64,000 nt of DNA from an uncultured Alphaproteobacteria bacterium (GTDB lineage Bacteria; Pseudomonadota; Alphaproteobacteria; Rs-D84): positions 67,008 through 131,007 of the forward strand of contig CALXXD010000001.1 of assembly GCA_944392595.1 (NCBI GenBank), read 5' to 3'. Under the pieces are notes generated by a model. That model had not been told where the DNA came from and ran no database searches. It saw only the letters and a program-made list of their open reading frames with translations. The translations under genes were made by a program, and so were the position numbers. Numbering within the stretch: position 1 is the stretch's first letter; each line of letters begins with the position of its first letter. Below are positions 8,046 through 15,584 of the stretch, in pieces.

Positions 8046-8462
8046 ATGAAAATAAAAAACTTTGCTATGTTGGCTGGTGTTGCTGGGTTGTTGGCCGCCT
8101 GCGGTGGTTCTGCAATCGTTGAACCGGCTGATTTGAACGATCAACGCGTATATTTTGCGTTCGATTCGTCTGAAATCTCGGACGAGGCACGCGATAACCT
8201 GTTGGGTCAGTCGCTGTATATGAAAAATCACGCAGATACAAAAATCCAGATTGCTGGTAACTGCGACGAACGCGGTTCCACAGAATACAATTTGGCATTG
8301 GGCGCACGTCGTGCCAACGCAGCCAAGGCTGTCTTGGTTGATGACGGTATCGACGCATCGCGCATTTCCACAATTTCATACGGCAAAGAACGTCCGTTGG
8401 TCCAGGGTACTGGCGAAGAAGTTTGGAAATGGAATCGTAATGCCACAACAACAGTTAAATAA
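8046..8462 (+). CDS. pal: Peptidoglycan-associated lipoprotein Pal
   Basis: 138 residues. Signal MKIKNFAMLAGVAGLLAAC has lipobox LAAC. The OmpA-like domain is highly conserved: VYFAFDSSEIS, GNCDERGSTEYNLALGARRA, ISTISYGKERP and EVWKWNRNATTTV. Pal tethers the outer membrane to peptidoglycan as part of Tol-Pal during cell division. The linker between lipid anchor and domain is only about 15 residues, shorter than usual. No tolB or other tol gene is adjacent; the gene has its own promoter and terminator, so it is monocistronic here. Confidence 0.95.
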   Translation: MKIKNFAMLAGVAGLLAACGGSAIVEPADLNDQRVYFAFDSSEISDEARDNLLGQSLYMKNHADTKIQIAGNCDERGSTEYNLALGARRANAAKAVLVDDGIDASRISTISYGKERPLVQGTGEEVWKWNRNATTTVK

Positions 8463-8480
8463 TTGTTGTTCAAAATATGC

Positions 8481-8510
8481 AAAAAACACCGGTAAATGCC
8501 GGTGTTTTTT
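8481..8510 (+). terminator. Terminator of pal
   Basis: AAAAAACACCGG / CCGGTGTTTTTT stem with loop TAAATG. It belongs to the recurring CACCGG...CCGGTG terminator family of this window. Confidence 0.88.
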
Positions 8511-8546
8511 GTTATTTTTGCGCCCACAATTCATTTTATAAAAATT

Positions 8547-8570
8547 GCCGGCTTTTACCGGCTTTTTTTT
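8547..8570. terminator. Second hairpin between pal and parB
   Basis: GCCGG / CCGGC stem with loop CTTTTA-type spacer, followed on the plus strand by eight T. It backs up the pal terminator and may also end parB. Confidence 0.6.
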
Positions 8571-8578
8571 CACATTTT

Positions 8579-9466
8579 TTATGCGTTACGATTAACCAAT
8601 TTATCAACCAATTCATTCATTTGTGTGCGGGTGGCAAATTCAAAAATTATCTGCCCCGCCCCACCCCGCTTTTCGCGCAATTTAACCGGCGCACCAAACG
8701 CGTTGCTGATTTTGGTCTCTATTTCACGAACGGTGGCCGCGTCGATTGTTTTTGATGTATGCGCACGCGATGCGGCACGACGTGGCGCGGCGCGCACCAT
8801 TTTTTCTGTATCTGCAACCGATAAATGTTTTTCCGCGATTGCACGCGCCAATTCGGTCGGATTTTCAGCAACTGCTATCGTGCGCGCGTGCGACGCAGAT
8901 ATATCACCACGCGCCACCATTTGCTTTACATCGGCCGGCAAATCATCCAAACGAATCAAGTTGCGAATATAACTTTCCGATTTGCCTATTAACCGGGCAA
9001 CATCCGCCAATTCATATCCGCACTTTTCCATTATATTTTTATACGCAGCAGATTCCTCGACAGGGTTCAAATTTTCACGCTGGACGTTTTCAATCAACGC
9101 AATTTCCATCGCGTTTTCAGGCGTAATCTGTTTGACCAACGCGGGGATTTCCGTTAATCCCGCCAATTTACTGGCGCGATATCTGCGTTCGCCCGCCACA
9201 ATTTCATACATATACGGGCGTCCCGTCACGGCACGTAACAAAATCGGCTGTAACACACCGCGTTCGCGAATAGACGCCGTCAAATCCGCCAATTCTGATT
9301 CTGTAAATGTTTTGCGCGGCTGGTCTGGATTCGCACCGATTTGTGCCAACGGGATTTGTTTTACGACAACGCGCCCTGCCCCGGTTAATACAGATATATC
9401 CGGGATTTTTCCCATCTCGCTTTGTATATCGGCCAAACCGCGCCCCATTCCGAATTTGTTTGCCAT
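8579..9466 (-). CDS. parB: Chromosome-partitioning protein ParB
   Basis: 295 residues from the ATG at 9466; the reading frame is open further upstream but there it only overlaps parA, and AAGGTGA lies right before this ATG. The CTP-binding/N-terminal domain shows NPDQPRKTFTESELADLTAS and the GERRYRA motif (VAGERRYRASK). The helix-turn-helix is in SESYIRNLIRLDDLP and the C-terminus can dimerise. ParB loads at parS and spreads to organise the origin region. Its start follows the parA stop immediately. Confidence 0.95.
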   Translation of the reverse strand: MANKFGMGRGLADIQSEMGKIPDISVLTGAGRVVVKQIPLAQIGANPDQPRKTFTESELADLTASIRERGVLQPILLRAVTGRPYMYEIVAGERRYRASKLAGLTEIPALVKQITPENAMEIALIENVQRENLNPVEESAAYKNIMEKCGYELADVARLIGKSESYIRNLIRLDDLPADVKQMVARGDISASHARTIAVAENPTELARAIAEKHLSVADTEKMVRAAPRRAASRAHTSKTIDAATVREIETKISNAFGAPVKLREKRGGAGQIIFEFATRTQMNELVDKLVNRNA

Positions 9467-9467
9467 T

Positions 9468-10241
9468 TTATTCACCTTGTTCCAAACGTTCAACAACCTC
9501 GGTCGCGACGCGTAAATACGCCTGGGCGCCGGGGGACTTGAAATCATAAAGCAATGCAGGAATGCCGTGACTGGGGGCCTCGGACACGCGAACATTGCGC
9601 GGGATAACTGTTTTGAACACCAAATCGCCAAATGTATCACGAACATCTTTTTCAGCCTGATGCGTTTGGCCGTATCTGCGATCGTACATAGTTAATAATA
9701 TACCCAAAATTTCCAATTCAGGATTCCATTTTTCGCGAATTCCACGGATATTTGCCATTAAATCGGACACCCCCTGTAACGCAAAAAATTCGCACTGTAA
9801 CGGGATTATAACATTTGTCGCAACCGTCAGCGCATTCAAAGTAAGCGCGCCCAACGCCGGCGGACAATCCAGCAATATATAATCATAATGTTCGTAAATC
9901 GGCATCAAAGCATTACGCAATAAATATGCACCGCCATCATTGTCCATTAAATAATTTTCTGCCCCGGCCAAAACCGGTGAAGAAGGCATTAAATGCAGTC
10001 CCTTTACTTTGGTTGTTAAAATATTATCCACCGCCCGGCTTTGACCGGTCAAAACGCCATAAACGCTTTGCGGATGCGCCGCACGAACAAAACCCAATCC
10101 GGTACTGGCATTACACTGGGAATCCAAATCAATTAACAAAACACGCTTATCAATCGCCGCCAACGAAGTCGCCAGATTGATTGCAGTTGTGGTTTTACCC
10201 ACCCCGCCCTTTTGATTTGCAAACGCTATTATCTGAACCAT
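9468..10241 (-). CDS. parA: Chromosome-partitioning ATPase ParA
   Basis: 257 residues, normal for chromosomal ParA. The deviant Walker A is FANQKGGVGKTTTAINLA, the A' motif is LLIDLDSQCNASTG and Walker B is YILLDCPPALGAL. It drives ParB-parS complexes along the nucleoid. It forms an operon with parB and lies downstream of rsmG, the classic gidB-parA-parB order. Two parS-like palindromes lie in the 241-bp gap between rsmG and parA. Confidence 0.95.
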   Translation of the reverse strand: MVQIIAFANQKGGVGKTTTAINLATSLAAIDKRVLLIDLDSQCNASTGLGFVRAAHPQSVYGVLTGQSRAVDNILTTKVKGLHLMPSSPVLAGAENYLMDNDGGAYLLRNALMPIYEHYDYILLDCPPALGALTLNALTVATNVIIPLQCEFFALQGVSDLMANIRGIREKWNPELEILGILLTMYDRRYGQTHQAEKDVRDTFGDLVFKTVIPRNVRVSEAPSHGIPALLYDFKSPGAQAYLRVATEVVERLEQGE

Positions 10242-10269
10242 ATTATTAAATCCATTCCTTTACGGAATA

Positions 10270-10299
10270 AAAATAGAATAAAACAACCGATTCGGTCAA
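10270..10299 (-). promoter_or_regulatory. Possible parA promoter
   Basis: On the minus strand TTGACC (10294-10299) is 18 bases from TATTTT (10270-10275). The -10 box is weak. An AAAGGA ribosome site lies closer to parA. Confidence 0.4.
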
Positions 10300-10351
10300 G
10301 ATAATAATATTTTGCAAACTAAAAATTCAGTAAAAACAAAATATTGCATCT

Positions 10352-10367
10352 TATTTCATGTGAAATA
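10352..10367. promoter_or_regulatory. parS-like site 1
   Basis: TATTTCATGTGAAATA is palindromic except at its two centre bases and matches the parS consensus (TGTTTCACGTGAAACA) in the TTTCA...TGAAA core. It lies in the rsmG-parA gap, a common parS location. Confidence 0.65.
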
Positions 10368-10468
10368 GCACACAATAAACATTTACCGGCCAAAACGATA
10401 CTTTTGTGCGTTTTTGCCGGCAAAATTATAAAAATACGATTTTTAAGTATATTCAATTAATTATACGA

Positions 10469-10484
10469 TATTTCACATGAAATT
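10469..10484. promoter_or_regulatory. parS-like site 2
   Basis: TATTTCACATGAAATT is the reverse complement of site 1 over its central 14 bases, and ends on the rsmG stop codon. Between the two sites is a perfect palindrome TTTTGCCGGCAAAA (10412-10425). Confidence 0.65.
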
Positions 10485-11040
10485 ACCGGCCTTTTTGTAT
10501 AATTATTATGAACCCGTCGCCGGTCTTTGATGGAATCAATTCGTAATCGAATTTATATTTGCGTTTTGCGACCGAAATCTCGGCCGGTATTTCCCGGCCT
10601 TTTAATAAAAAAAGCCGGCAATTTATTTTTGCAACATAATCCAGTATTTTAACCAGCGGCGCAAACGCACGCGCTGTAAAAATATATTTACCATCACGGG
10701 GCAGGGCGGCAACATAATTTTCCACACGCCCGTGATAAATCGTAAGGTTATCCAGTTTCAATTCGTCTTTGACGGCGGTTAAAAATGCCACTTTTTTTCC
10801 AATCGATTCGATACAAACAACATCCCAACCCAATATAGCCAAAACAACGCCTGGGAATCCCGCACCACTGCCCAAATCAATTATTTGCGCGCCATGTGGC
10901 AATACATCCGCCAATTGCGCACAGTCCGCGAAATGACGGGTTTCAATATTGTCCAGCGTGCTGGGGGCGACCAAATTCATACGCCCCGACCAATCGCGCA
11001 ACATTTCAGCATATCTGACAAATTTTCCTTTATTATTCAT
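10483..11040 (-). CDS. rsmG: 16S rRNA (guanine527-N7)-methyltransferase RsmG (GidB)
   Basis: 185 residues, slightly shorter than E. coli RsmG (207). The SAM-binding motif is IIDLGSGAGFPGVVLAI, with ESIGKKVAFLTAV and a conserved FTARAFAPL block. NLVAPSTLDNIETRHFADC is the typical N-terminal signature. It modifies G527 in the 530 loop of 16S rRNA. mnmG (gidA), its usual partner, is instead at 29859. Confidence 0.93.
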   Translation of the reverse strand: MNNKGKFVRYAEMLRDWSGRMNLVAPSTLDNIETRHFADCAQLADVLPHGAQIIDLGSGAGFPGVVLAILGWDVVCIESIGKKVAFLTAVKDELKLDNLTIYHGRVENYVAALPRDGKYIFTARAFAPLVKILDYVAKINCRLFLLKGREIPAEISVAKRKYKFDYELIPSKTGDGFIIIIQKGR

Positions 11041-11066
11041 AAAGATTATTGTAGCATATTTTTAAT

Positions 11067-12683
11067 ATGAAAAAAGCACAAACATTATTTTTATCTGTTG
11101 CGGCGGTTGCAATCATCGCAGTGATTGGCGGTGCGTGTTTGTACCACAACCTGACCCGTAACAACAATGATTCACACGTATATCCAACAACACAATATGG
11201 CGCATTTTTGGCGGCCCAGCACGCAATTTACGTTAATGATTTTGAACGTGCGGCGGGGTTTGCAAATACACTGATCGATACGGATTATGCGATTGTTCAA
11301 TCGACAAAGTTTTTGTCTGAATTTTTAAGCGGCCGTATGCCCGATGGCGTAATTATATTGGAAGAAGAAAAAAATACTGCGTCACGTCTGATATATGACG
11401 CATATTTGGTGCAAAATGACAAATGGGAAGAAATGTATTCGCGCCACAAACGCGACAAATCTGCATTGGCCGCACCGTTGCGTATATGGTCAGGCGTGGC
11501 GACAAATTACATAACAAAAACACTGGAATTTATCCGGGAATTGCCGACCAATGAATCATGGAAAGATTTTGTGTCGGGGCAAATCTATGCCCAAATCGGA
11601 AAAATCGATAAAGCGGCTGATTATTTTTCCCGTGTGCGTACAGATTTTTTGAATATCAATGATTATCTGTATTTAATGTCCTTTTACACGGCGCATGATT
11701 TAACCGATGCAGCCGACCAGTTGCACGATGATTTCACATCACGGCCGGGCGGGATGTATATGCTGGATTACAACGATGTGCCGGATTGGTCTGTGTTTTC
11801 AGGATATAAAAATCAATTGGCGTTCAGTTTGGTGCAAACTGTGTCGCATACCCAGATTATGATGTATTCTGACCTGGCGATTTTATTGCTGCGGTTTGCA
11901 CAAATTGCATCGCCGGATTTTGGCCAAAACAGTGATGCTGTGAATTATTACCTGGGGCAATATTTTTACAACAACACAGGCGATTATTCCGCGTTTTTCG
12001 ATAAAATATCGCAAAGCAGTCCTTTTTATCTGTTCGCGGTACTGCGCGATGCTGAACGCGGTGGCGATATAAAAACATTGGAACGCGCAACCGCGCAAAA
12101 TCCGCTGTTTGTGCCGGCCGTTAATAAATTAATTGCGTATAATATCCAGAATAATAACAAACGCGCGGCGTTGCGTGTTATAAACGCTGCGTTGGATGAT
12201 GAAAATCTGGATGATTTGGGACGGGCGTTTTTCTTGAAAAGTCGCGCGCATATTTATTATATGTTCGGCGATTATGAAGACGCACAAAATGATTTGCACG
12301 ATGCGTCGGAAACATTGCCGCTGGATGGTGAAATTTTGGCTTTACAGGCAAAATTATGGGCCGCCCAGGGACGTAATATAGAAGACGCATACGATTATGC
12401 CATGACGTTGGTAAAAAAAGACCCAACAGATATTATGGCGTGGGACGTACTGGGGCGCGTTATAATCGTACGCGAAGGGGCACAACCTGCGTTGGATGTC
12501 GTGGCGCGCGTGGGTGAAATATCAAATTCTTGTTCGTCTTTGTTTGAACAATTGGGCGATTTGTACGTTGCATTGGGTGATGAAAAATTGGCGCTGGATG
12601 CATATCAGCGTGCGATTGACCTGTCTGATGATGGATTGGTGATTGTTAAAAAAATAGAAAAGAAAATAAGGAAATTAAAATGA
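11067..12683 (+). CDS. Membrane-anchored TPR-repeat protein, function unknown
   Basis: 538 residues. A single N-terminal membrane span (LFLSVAAVAIIAVIGGACLY, residues 7-26) is followed by a long helical region with several TPR units; clear ones are near residues 370-430 (DLGRAFFLKSRAHIYYMFGD) and the C-terminal ELGDLYVALGDEKLALDAYQ-like unit (LGDLYVALGDEKLALDAYQR). The topology places the repeats in the periplasm. Such proteins usually serve as scaffolds. It starts 26 bases from the divergent rsmG and its stop overlaps the gpsA start by 4 bases, so the two are coupled. No specific role can be assigned. Confidence 0.8.
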   Translation: MKKAQTLFLSVAAVAIIAVIGGACLYHNLTRNNNDSHVYPTTQYGAFLAAQHAIYVNDFERAAGFANTLIDTDYAIVQSTKFLSEFLSGRMPDGVIILEEEKNTASRLIYDAYLVQNDKWEEMYSRHKRDKSALAAPLRIWSGVATNYITKTLEFIRELPTNESWKDFVSGQIYAQIGKIDKAADYFSRVRTDFLNINDYLYLMSFYTAHDLTDAADQLHDDFTSRPGGMYMLDYNDVPDWSVFSGYKNQLAFSLVQTVSHTQIMMYSDLAILLLRFAQIASPDFGQNSDAVNYYLGQYFYNNTGDYSAFFDKISQSSPFYLFAVLRDAERGGDIKTLERATAQNPLFVPAVNKLIAYNIQNNNKRAALRVINAALDDENLDDLGRAFFLKSRAHIYYMFGDYEDAQNDLHDASETLPLDGEILALQAKLWAAQGRNIEDAYDYAMTLVKKDPTDIMAWDVLGRVIIVREGAQPALDVVARVGEISNSCSSLFEQLGDLYVALGDEKLALDAYQRAIDLSDDGLVIVKKIEKKIRKLK

Positions 12684-13546
12684 AGGTCGGTGTAATTGGC
12701 GCAGGTGCATGGGGAACGGCACTGGCAATTATTTCTGCACAGGGCGGGGCGGATGTTATTCTTTGGTCTTTTGACGGTGAATATAAACAATTTGATGGCG
12801 TTGATATGCCGCAAAATTTGCAGATAACACGTGATATGGCGCAAATGTCGGTGTGCGATGCTTGGTTGGTTGTGACGCCTGCGGCATTTTTCCGGACTAC
12901 AATGCGAAATGCGGCACAGTATTATAATAACCAGCCTGTCATTATCTGTACCAAAGGCGCAGAAAGCACAACCGGTGATTTTATGTCGGAAATCATCGCA
13001 TCTGAATTGCCGGCGGCAACCGATGTTGGTGTTTTATCCGGTCCCCAGTTCGCAGCCGAAGTCGCCCGCGGCGTTCCAACTGGTTCAACACTGGCGGGCA
13101 CACCACGCGCAATCGAGGCGGGCAGGGCGATATTAAACAAATTATATATCAGCCCAACCGATGACATTATTGGCACGCAAATTTGCGGTGTTGGCAAAAA
13201 TGCAGTTGCATTGATTTGCGGATATGCGTCTGTGACGGCGGCCGGCGAAAATGAACGTGCAATGATATTTACACGTGCCTGGGGCGAAGTTATGGATTTG
13301 GGTATCCGCAGTGGCGCAAAAATGCGCACATTCTTGGATTTATGCGGCATAGGCGATTTGGTTTTATCCGCCACATCATCAACCAGCCGCAATTTCGCAG
13401 GTGGCGCAGCAATCGCCAACGGAAATCCACCCGCCGGCACGGTCGAGGGCATATTCGCACTGGATGGATTAATTCGTCGCGCAAAAAATCTTGGGGTTGA
13501 TACACCGTTGTTAATCGAGATGCAGAAAAAAATGGGATTAAAATAA
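12680..13546 (+). CDS. gpsA: Glycerol-3-phosphate dehydrogenase [NAD(P)+]
   Basis: 288 residues, about 40 shorter than typical. The dinucleotide-binding motif is VGVIGAGAWGTALA at the start. The substrate blocks GVLSGPQFAAEVARGVPTG, the catalytic lysine in GTQICGVGKNAVALICG and FLDLCGIGDLVLSATSSTSR are present. It makes sn-glycerol 3-phosphate for phospholipid synthesis. The shortening lies mainly in the first third, where VILWSFDGEYKQFDGVDMP replaces a longer loop, and at the C-terminus. It overlaps the upstream TPR gene. Confidence 0.92.
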   Translation: MKVGVIGAGAWGTALAIISAQGGADVILWSFDGEYKQFDGVDMPQNLQITRDMAQMSVCDAWLVVTPAAFFRTTMRNAAQYYNNQPVIICTKGAESTTGDFMSEIIASELPAATDVGVLSGPQFAAEVARGVPTGSTLAGTPRAIEAGRAILNKLYISPTDDIIGTQICGVGKNAVALICGYASVTAAGENERAMIFTRAWGEVMDLGIRSGAKMRTFLDLCGIGDLVLSATSSTSRNFAGGAAIANGNPPAGTVEGIFALDGLIRRAKNLGVDTPLLIEMQKKMGLK

Positions 13547-13550
13547 TATA

Positions 13551-13577
13551 AAAAATACCGGCATTTGCCGGTGTTTT
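13551..13577. terminator. Bidirectional terminator between gpsA and sspB
   Basis: AAAAATACCGGC / GCCGGTGTTTTT around an ATTT loop, with A- and T-runs on both sides. A member of the window's CCGG terminator family. Confidence 0.82.
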
Positions 13578-14047
13578 TATTGCTTTCTGTTTTTACGAAA
13601 TTCGTCCAAAGATACCACACGACCGCGGTCTGGAACAATACCCGGTTTTTCATCCAATGGCAATTCCATATCGTTATCCGCCGTCGCAGCCGCCGCACCA
13701 CGTGGATGAAACGATAACATAAAATCAACGGACGGGTCTTTGAATTCAACCAGCGCAGAAAACGGCACACGGATAAAAAACGGGCGCCCATCAAATGTCA
13801 ATTGCACACCAAATTCTTTGTCCGATACGTGCAGATTGTTATAAGAATACTGTAACACAATTGTCATTATATCTGGATAACGTATGCGCAAGAAATCCGG
13901 CAATACAACACCCGGCGCACGTGTTTTGAACGTGATATAAAAATGCGCGCCATCGCCCAGGCCGTTTATTTGCGCGTGAATCAATGCCTCTTTTACAACT
14001 GATTTTAACGCGTTATCCAATAAATTTTGATAATCTATTTTGCTCAT
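13577..14047 (-). CDS. sspB: ClpXP adaptor SspB, alphaproteobacterial type
   Basis: 156 residues. The N-terminal 110 residues match the SspB fold: INGLGDGAHFYITFKTRAPG, LRIRYPDIMTIVLQY, FGVQLTFDGRPFFIRVPF and SALVEFKDPSVDFML. An acidic/flexible linker leads to the C-terminal tail RVVSLDEFRKNRKQ, which in the family docks on ClpX. SspB hands ssrA-tagged and other proteins to ClpXP. Its start overlaps the recF stop by 4 bases (ATGA), so recF and sspB are one operon. Confidence 0.88.
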   Translation of the reverse strand: MSKIDYQNLLDNALKSVVKEALIHAQINGLGDGAHFYITFKTRAPGVVLPDFLRIRYPDIMTIVLQYSYNNLHVSDKEFGVQLTFDGRPFFIRVPFSALVEFKDPSVDFMLSFHPRGAAAATADNDMELPLDEKPGIVPDRGRVVSLDEFRKNRKQ

Positions 14048-15132
14048 TTTTCCAATCCCGGTAACAGTATATTATTTATTTCGCCATCCATGCAAGTAAC
14101 AAATACTGCATCTGATACATCGGCAAAAACATTCGCATCCAATCCAGTTGCCCAAACCTGGGCATCGGATGCGGCCAAATCGCTGAACAAGCGCGCACGT
14201 GCATCTGCATCCAAATGGGCGGCGGCTTCGTCCAATAAAATAATCGGGCGGTTATGTGTTTTTTCGTGAATTAACTTGGCATGCGCCAAGATTAAATCCA
14301 GTAATGTCATTTTTTGCTGGCCGGTGCTGGTTAATTCAGCCGGCAAATTTAGTTTTTTATTAAACACGCCAAAATCTGATTTATGCGGACCATCAACCAC
14401 CATTTTATCGCCAACCAATTCGCGCGCGCCATGCAGATAATTCAAATATTCACGTTCGGCCGTGGCGGCGGTCAGGCCGTCTATTAACATTTTTTCAATT
14501 ATGCCCGATACTGTGACCGCGCAATTTTGTAAAAAATAATTTAATTGCCCCGCATAGCGTATGCGCGCATCCGCAATGGATACAGCCACACCCGCAATTT
14601 GCGCATCCAACGCATCCAGCCACCGCACGTCGCGGCCATTCTTTAACGCAAATGCACGTTCAGACATTAATTTTGAAAATCGCGCCGTACGCCCAGTATG
14701 GGGCGCATCAAACCCGGCCGCCAATCGATCAAAAAAAGCCCTGCGTTCGGCCGCCGCGTCAATAAACAATCTGTCTTCGCGCGGGGTTACCCACACCATA
14801 CGCAACCGTGCCGATAAATCAGATAATGTTGCCGCATCACCATCAATTCGCGCACGACGATTTGTATCAGCGTGTGTAAATGAAACAGATATTTCTGTGT
14901 CATCATTTAACACCGCAAATACTGAAAAACCGCCCGAGCCGCCAAAACGCGCCATATCCGGCATTGCGGCACCGCGCATACCACGATCGCCCGACAAGAT
15001 TGATACGGCTTCCAGTATTGCAGTTTTGCCCGCACCGTTGGGCCCGGTAATTATAATGTTATGCCGACCATGGGTTTGAATCCTGGACGCGGTATGGTTA
15101 CGAAAATCAGTAAGGGTAATCGTTTCAATCAT
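14044..15132 (-). CDS. recF: DNA replication and repair protein RecF
   Basis: 362 residues from the ATG at 15132. The frame is open to 15279 but that part only covers a repeat and has no family match. Walker A is IIITGPNGAGKTAILEAVS, the signature is in LTSTGQQKMTLLDLILAHA, and Walker B is RPIILLDEAAAHLDADAR. The SMC-like RecF binds gapped DNA and loads RecA with RecOR. The family's usual neighbours dnaN and gyrB are absent; it pairs instead with sspB. Confidence 0.93.
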   Translation of the reverse strand: MIETITLTDFRNHTASRIQTHGRHNIIITGPNGAGKTAILEAVSILSGDRGMRGAAMPDMARFGGSGGFSVFAVLNDDTEISVSFTHADTNRRARIDGDAATLSDLSARLRMVWVTPREDRLFIDAAAERRAFFDRLAAGFDAPHTGRTARFSKLMSERAFALKNGRDVRWLDALDAQIAGVAVSIADARIRYAGQLNYFLQNCAVTVSGIIEKMLIDGLTAATAEREYLNYLHGARELVGDKMVVDGPHKSDFGVFNKKLNLPAELTSTGQQKMTLLDLILAHAKLIHEKTHNRPIILLDEAAAHLDADARARLFSDLAASDAQVWATGLDANVFADVSDAVFVTCMDGEINNILLPGLEK

Positions 15133-15175
15133 AGCCCGATAATACACCGAGTGCATAAAAAAAACAACTGGTTGC

Positions 15176-15231
15176 TTCCAAAAAACAAAACGCCACAAGG
15201 GCGTTTTATTTTTTGGAGGCCTGGGTCGGAA
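15176..15231. repeat. Duplicate of the tRNA-Cys 3' end and its terminator
   Basis: These 56 bases are identical to 15374-15429, 198 bp away. They include the last 18 or so bases of tRNA-Cys (TGGAGGCCTGGGTCGGA on the plus strand), followed by the same ACGCC terminator hairpin. The rest of the tRNA is missing, so this is a 3' remnant. Confidence 0.85.
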
Positions 15232-15239
15232 AGTTCGCA

Positions 15240-15264
15240 TTTTTGCCGGCATATGCGGCAAAAA
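15240..15264. terminator. Bidirectional hairpin between the tRNA-Cys remnants
   Basis: TTTTTGCCG / CGGCAAAAA with loop GCATATG, a perfect 9-bp stem. It lies upstream of recF. A second long stem, ATTTTTC...GAAAAAT, is at 15301-15330. Confidence 0.55.
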
Positions 15265-15384
15265 CCGTTGCTGGCGCAACTTGACTCACCATTCGTATGG
15301 ATTTTTCGGCGCGCAGGGCGCTTGAAAAATCTGACTCATATGCGAACCGGGCCGGTTCGATGACATCCCATATTTCCAAAAAAC

Positions 15385-15405
15385 AAAACGCCACAAGGGC
15401 GTTTT
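15385..15405 (-). terminator. Terminator of tRNA-Cys
   Basis: AAAACGCC / GGCGTTTT stem with loop ACAAG, directly after the tRNA on the minus strand and followed by GTTTTTT. The duplicate copy is at 15187-15207. Confidence 0.75.
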
Positions 15406-15411
15406 ATTTTT

Positions 15412-15485
15412 TGGAGGCCTGGGTCGGAATCGAACCGGCATACAAGGATTTGCAGTCCTCTGCATAACCACTCTGCCACCAGGCC
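15412..15485 (-). tRNA. tRNA-Cys(GCA)
   Basis: The minus strand begins GGCCTGGTGGCAGAGTGG. The anticodon loop CTGCAAA gives GCA. The T-arm reads GCCGGTTCGATTCCGAC and the acceptor ends AGGCCTCCA with encoded CCA. All arms pair. Its 3' end is duplicated at 15176-15231. Confidence 0.95.
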
Positions 15486-15554
15486 AATCTGAAAGGTGTG
15501 GAACTATACTAAGCAAAAAAAAATTGTAATTCAACATAAAAATTGTACTATATG

Positions 15555-15563
15555 TGATATAAT
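15555..15563 (+). promoter_or_regulatory. Extended -10 promoter of tolC
   Basis: TGATATAAT is a perfect extended -10 element, 21 bases before the tolC start; no good -35 box is present. The identical element precedes the macB ATPase gene (18173-18181). Confidence 0.5.
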
Positions 15564-15584
15564 TGACACGAGAGAGTTTGATTC

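Noticed and set aside
14044-15279. Longer recF starting at 15279
   Set aside because: The extra 49 residues overlap the tRNA-Cys repeat and its hairpins and match no RecF N-terminus; the ATG at 15132 begins exactly at the family start.
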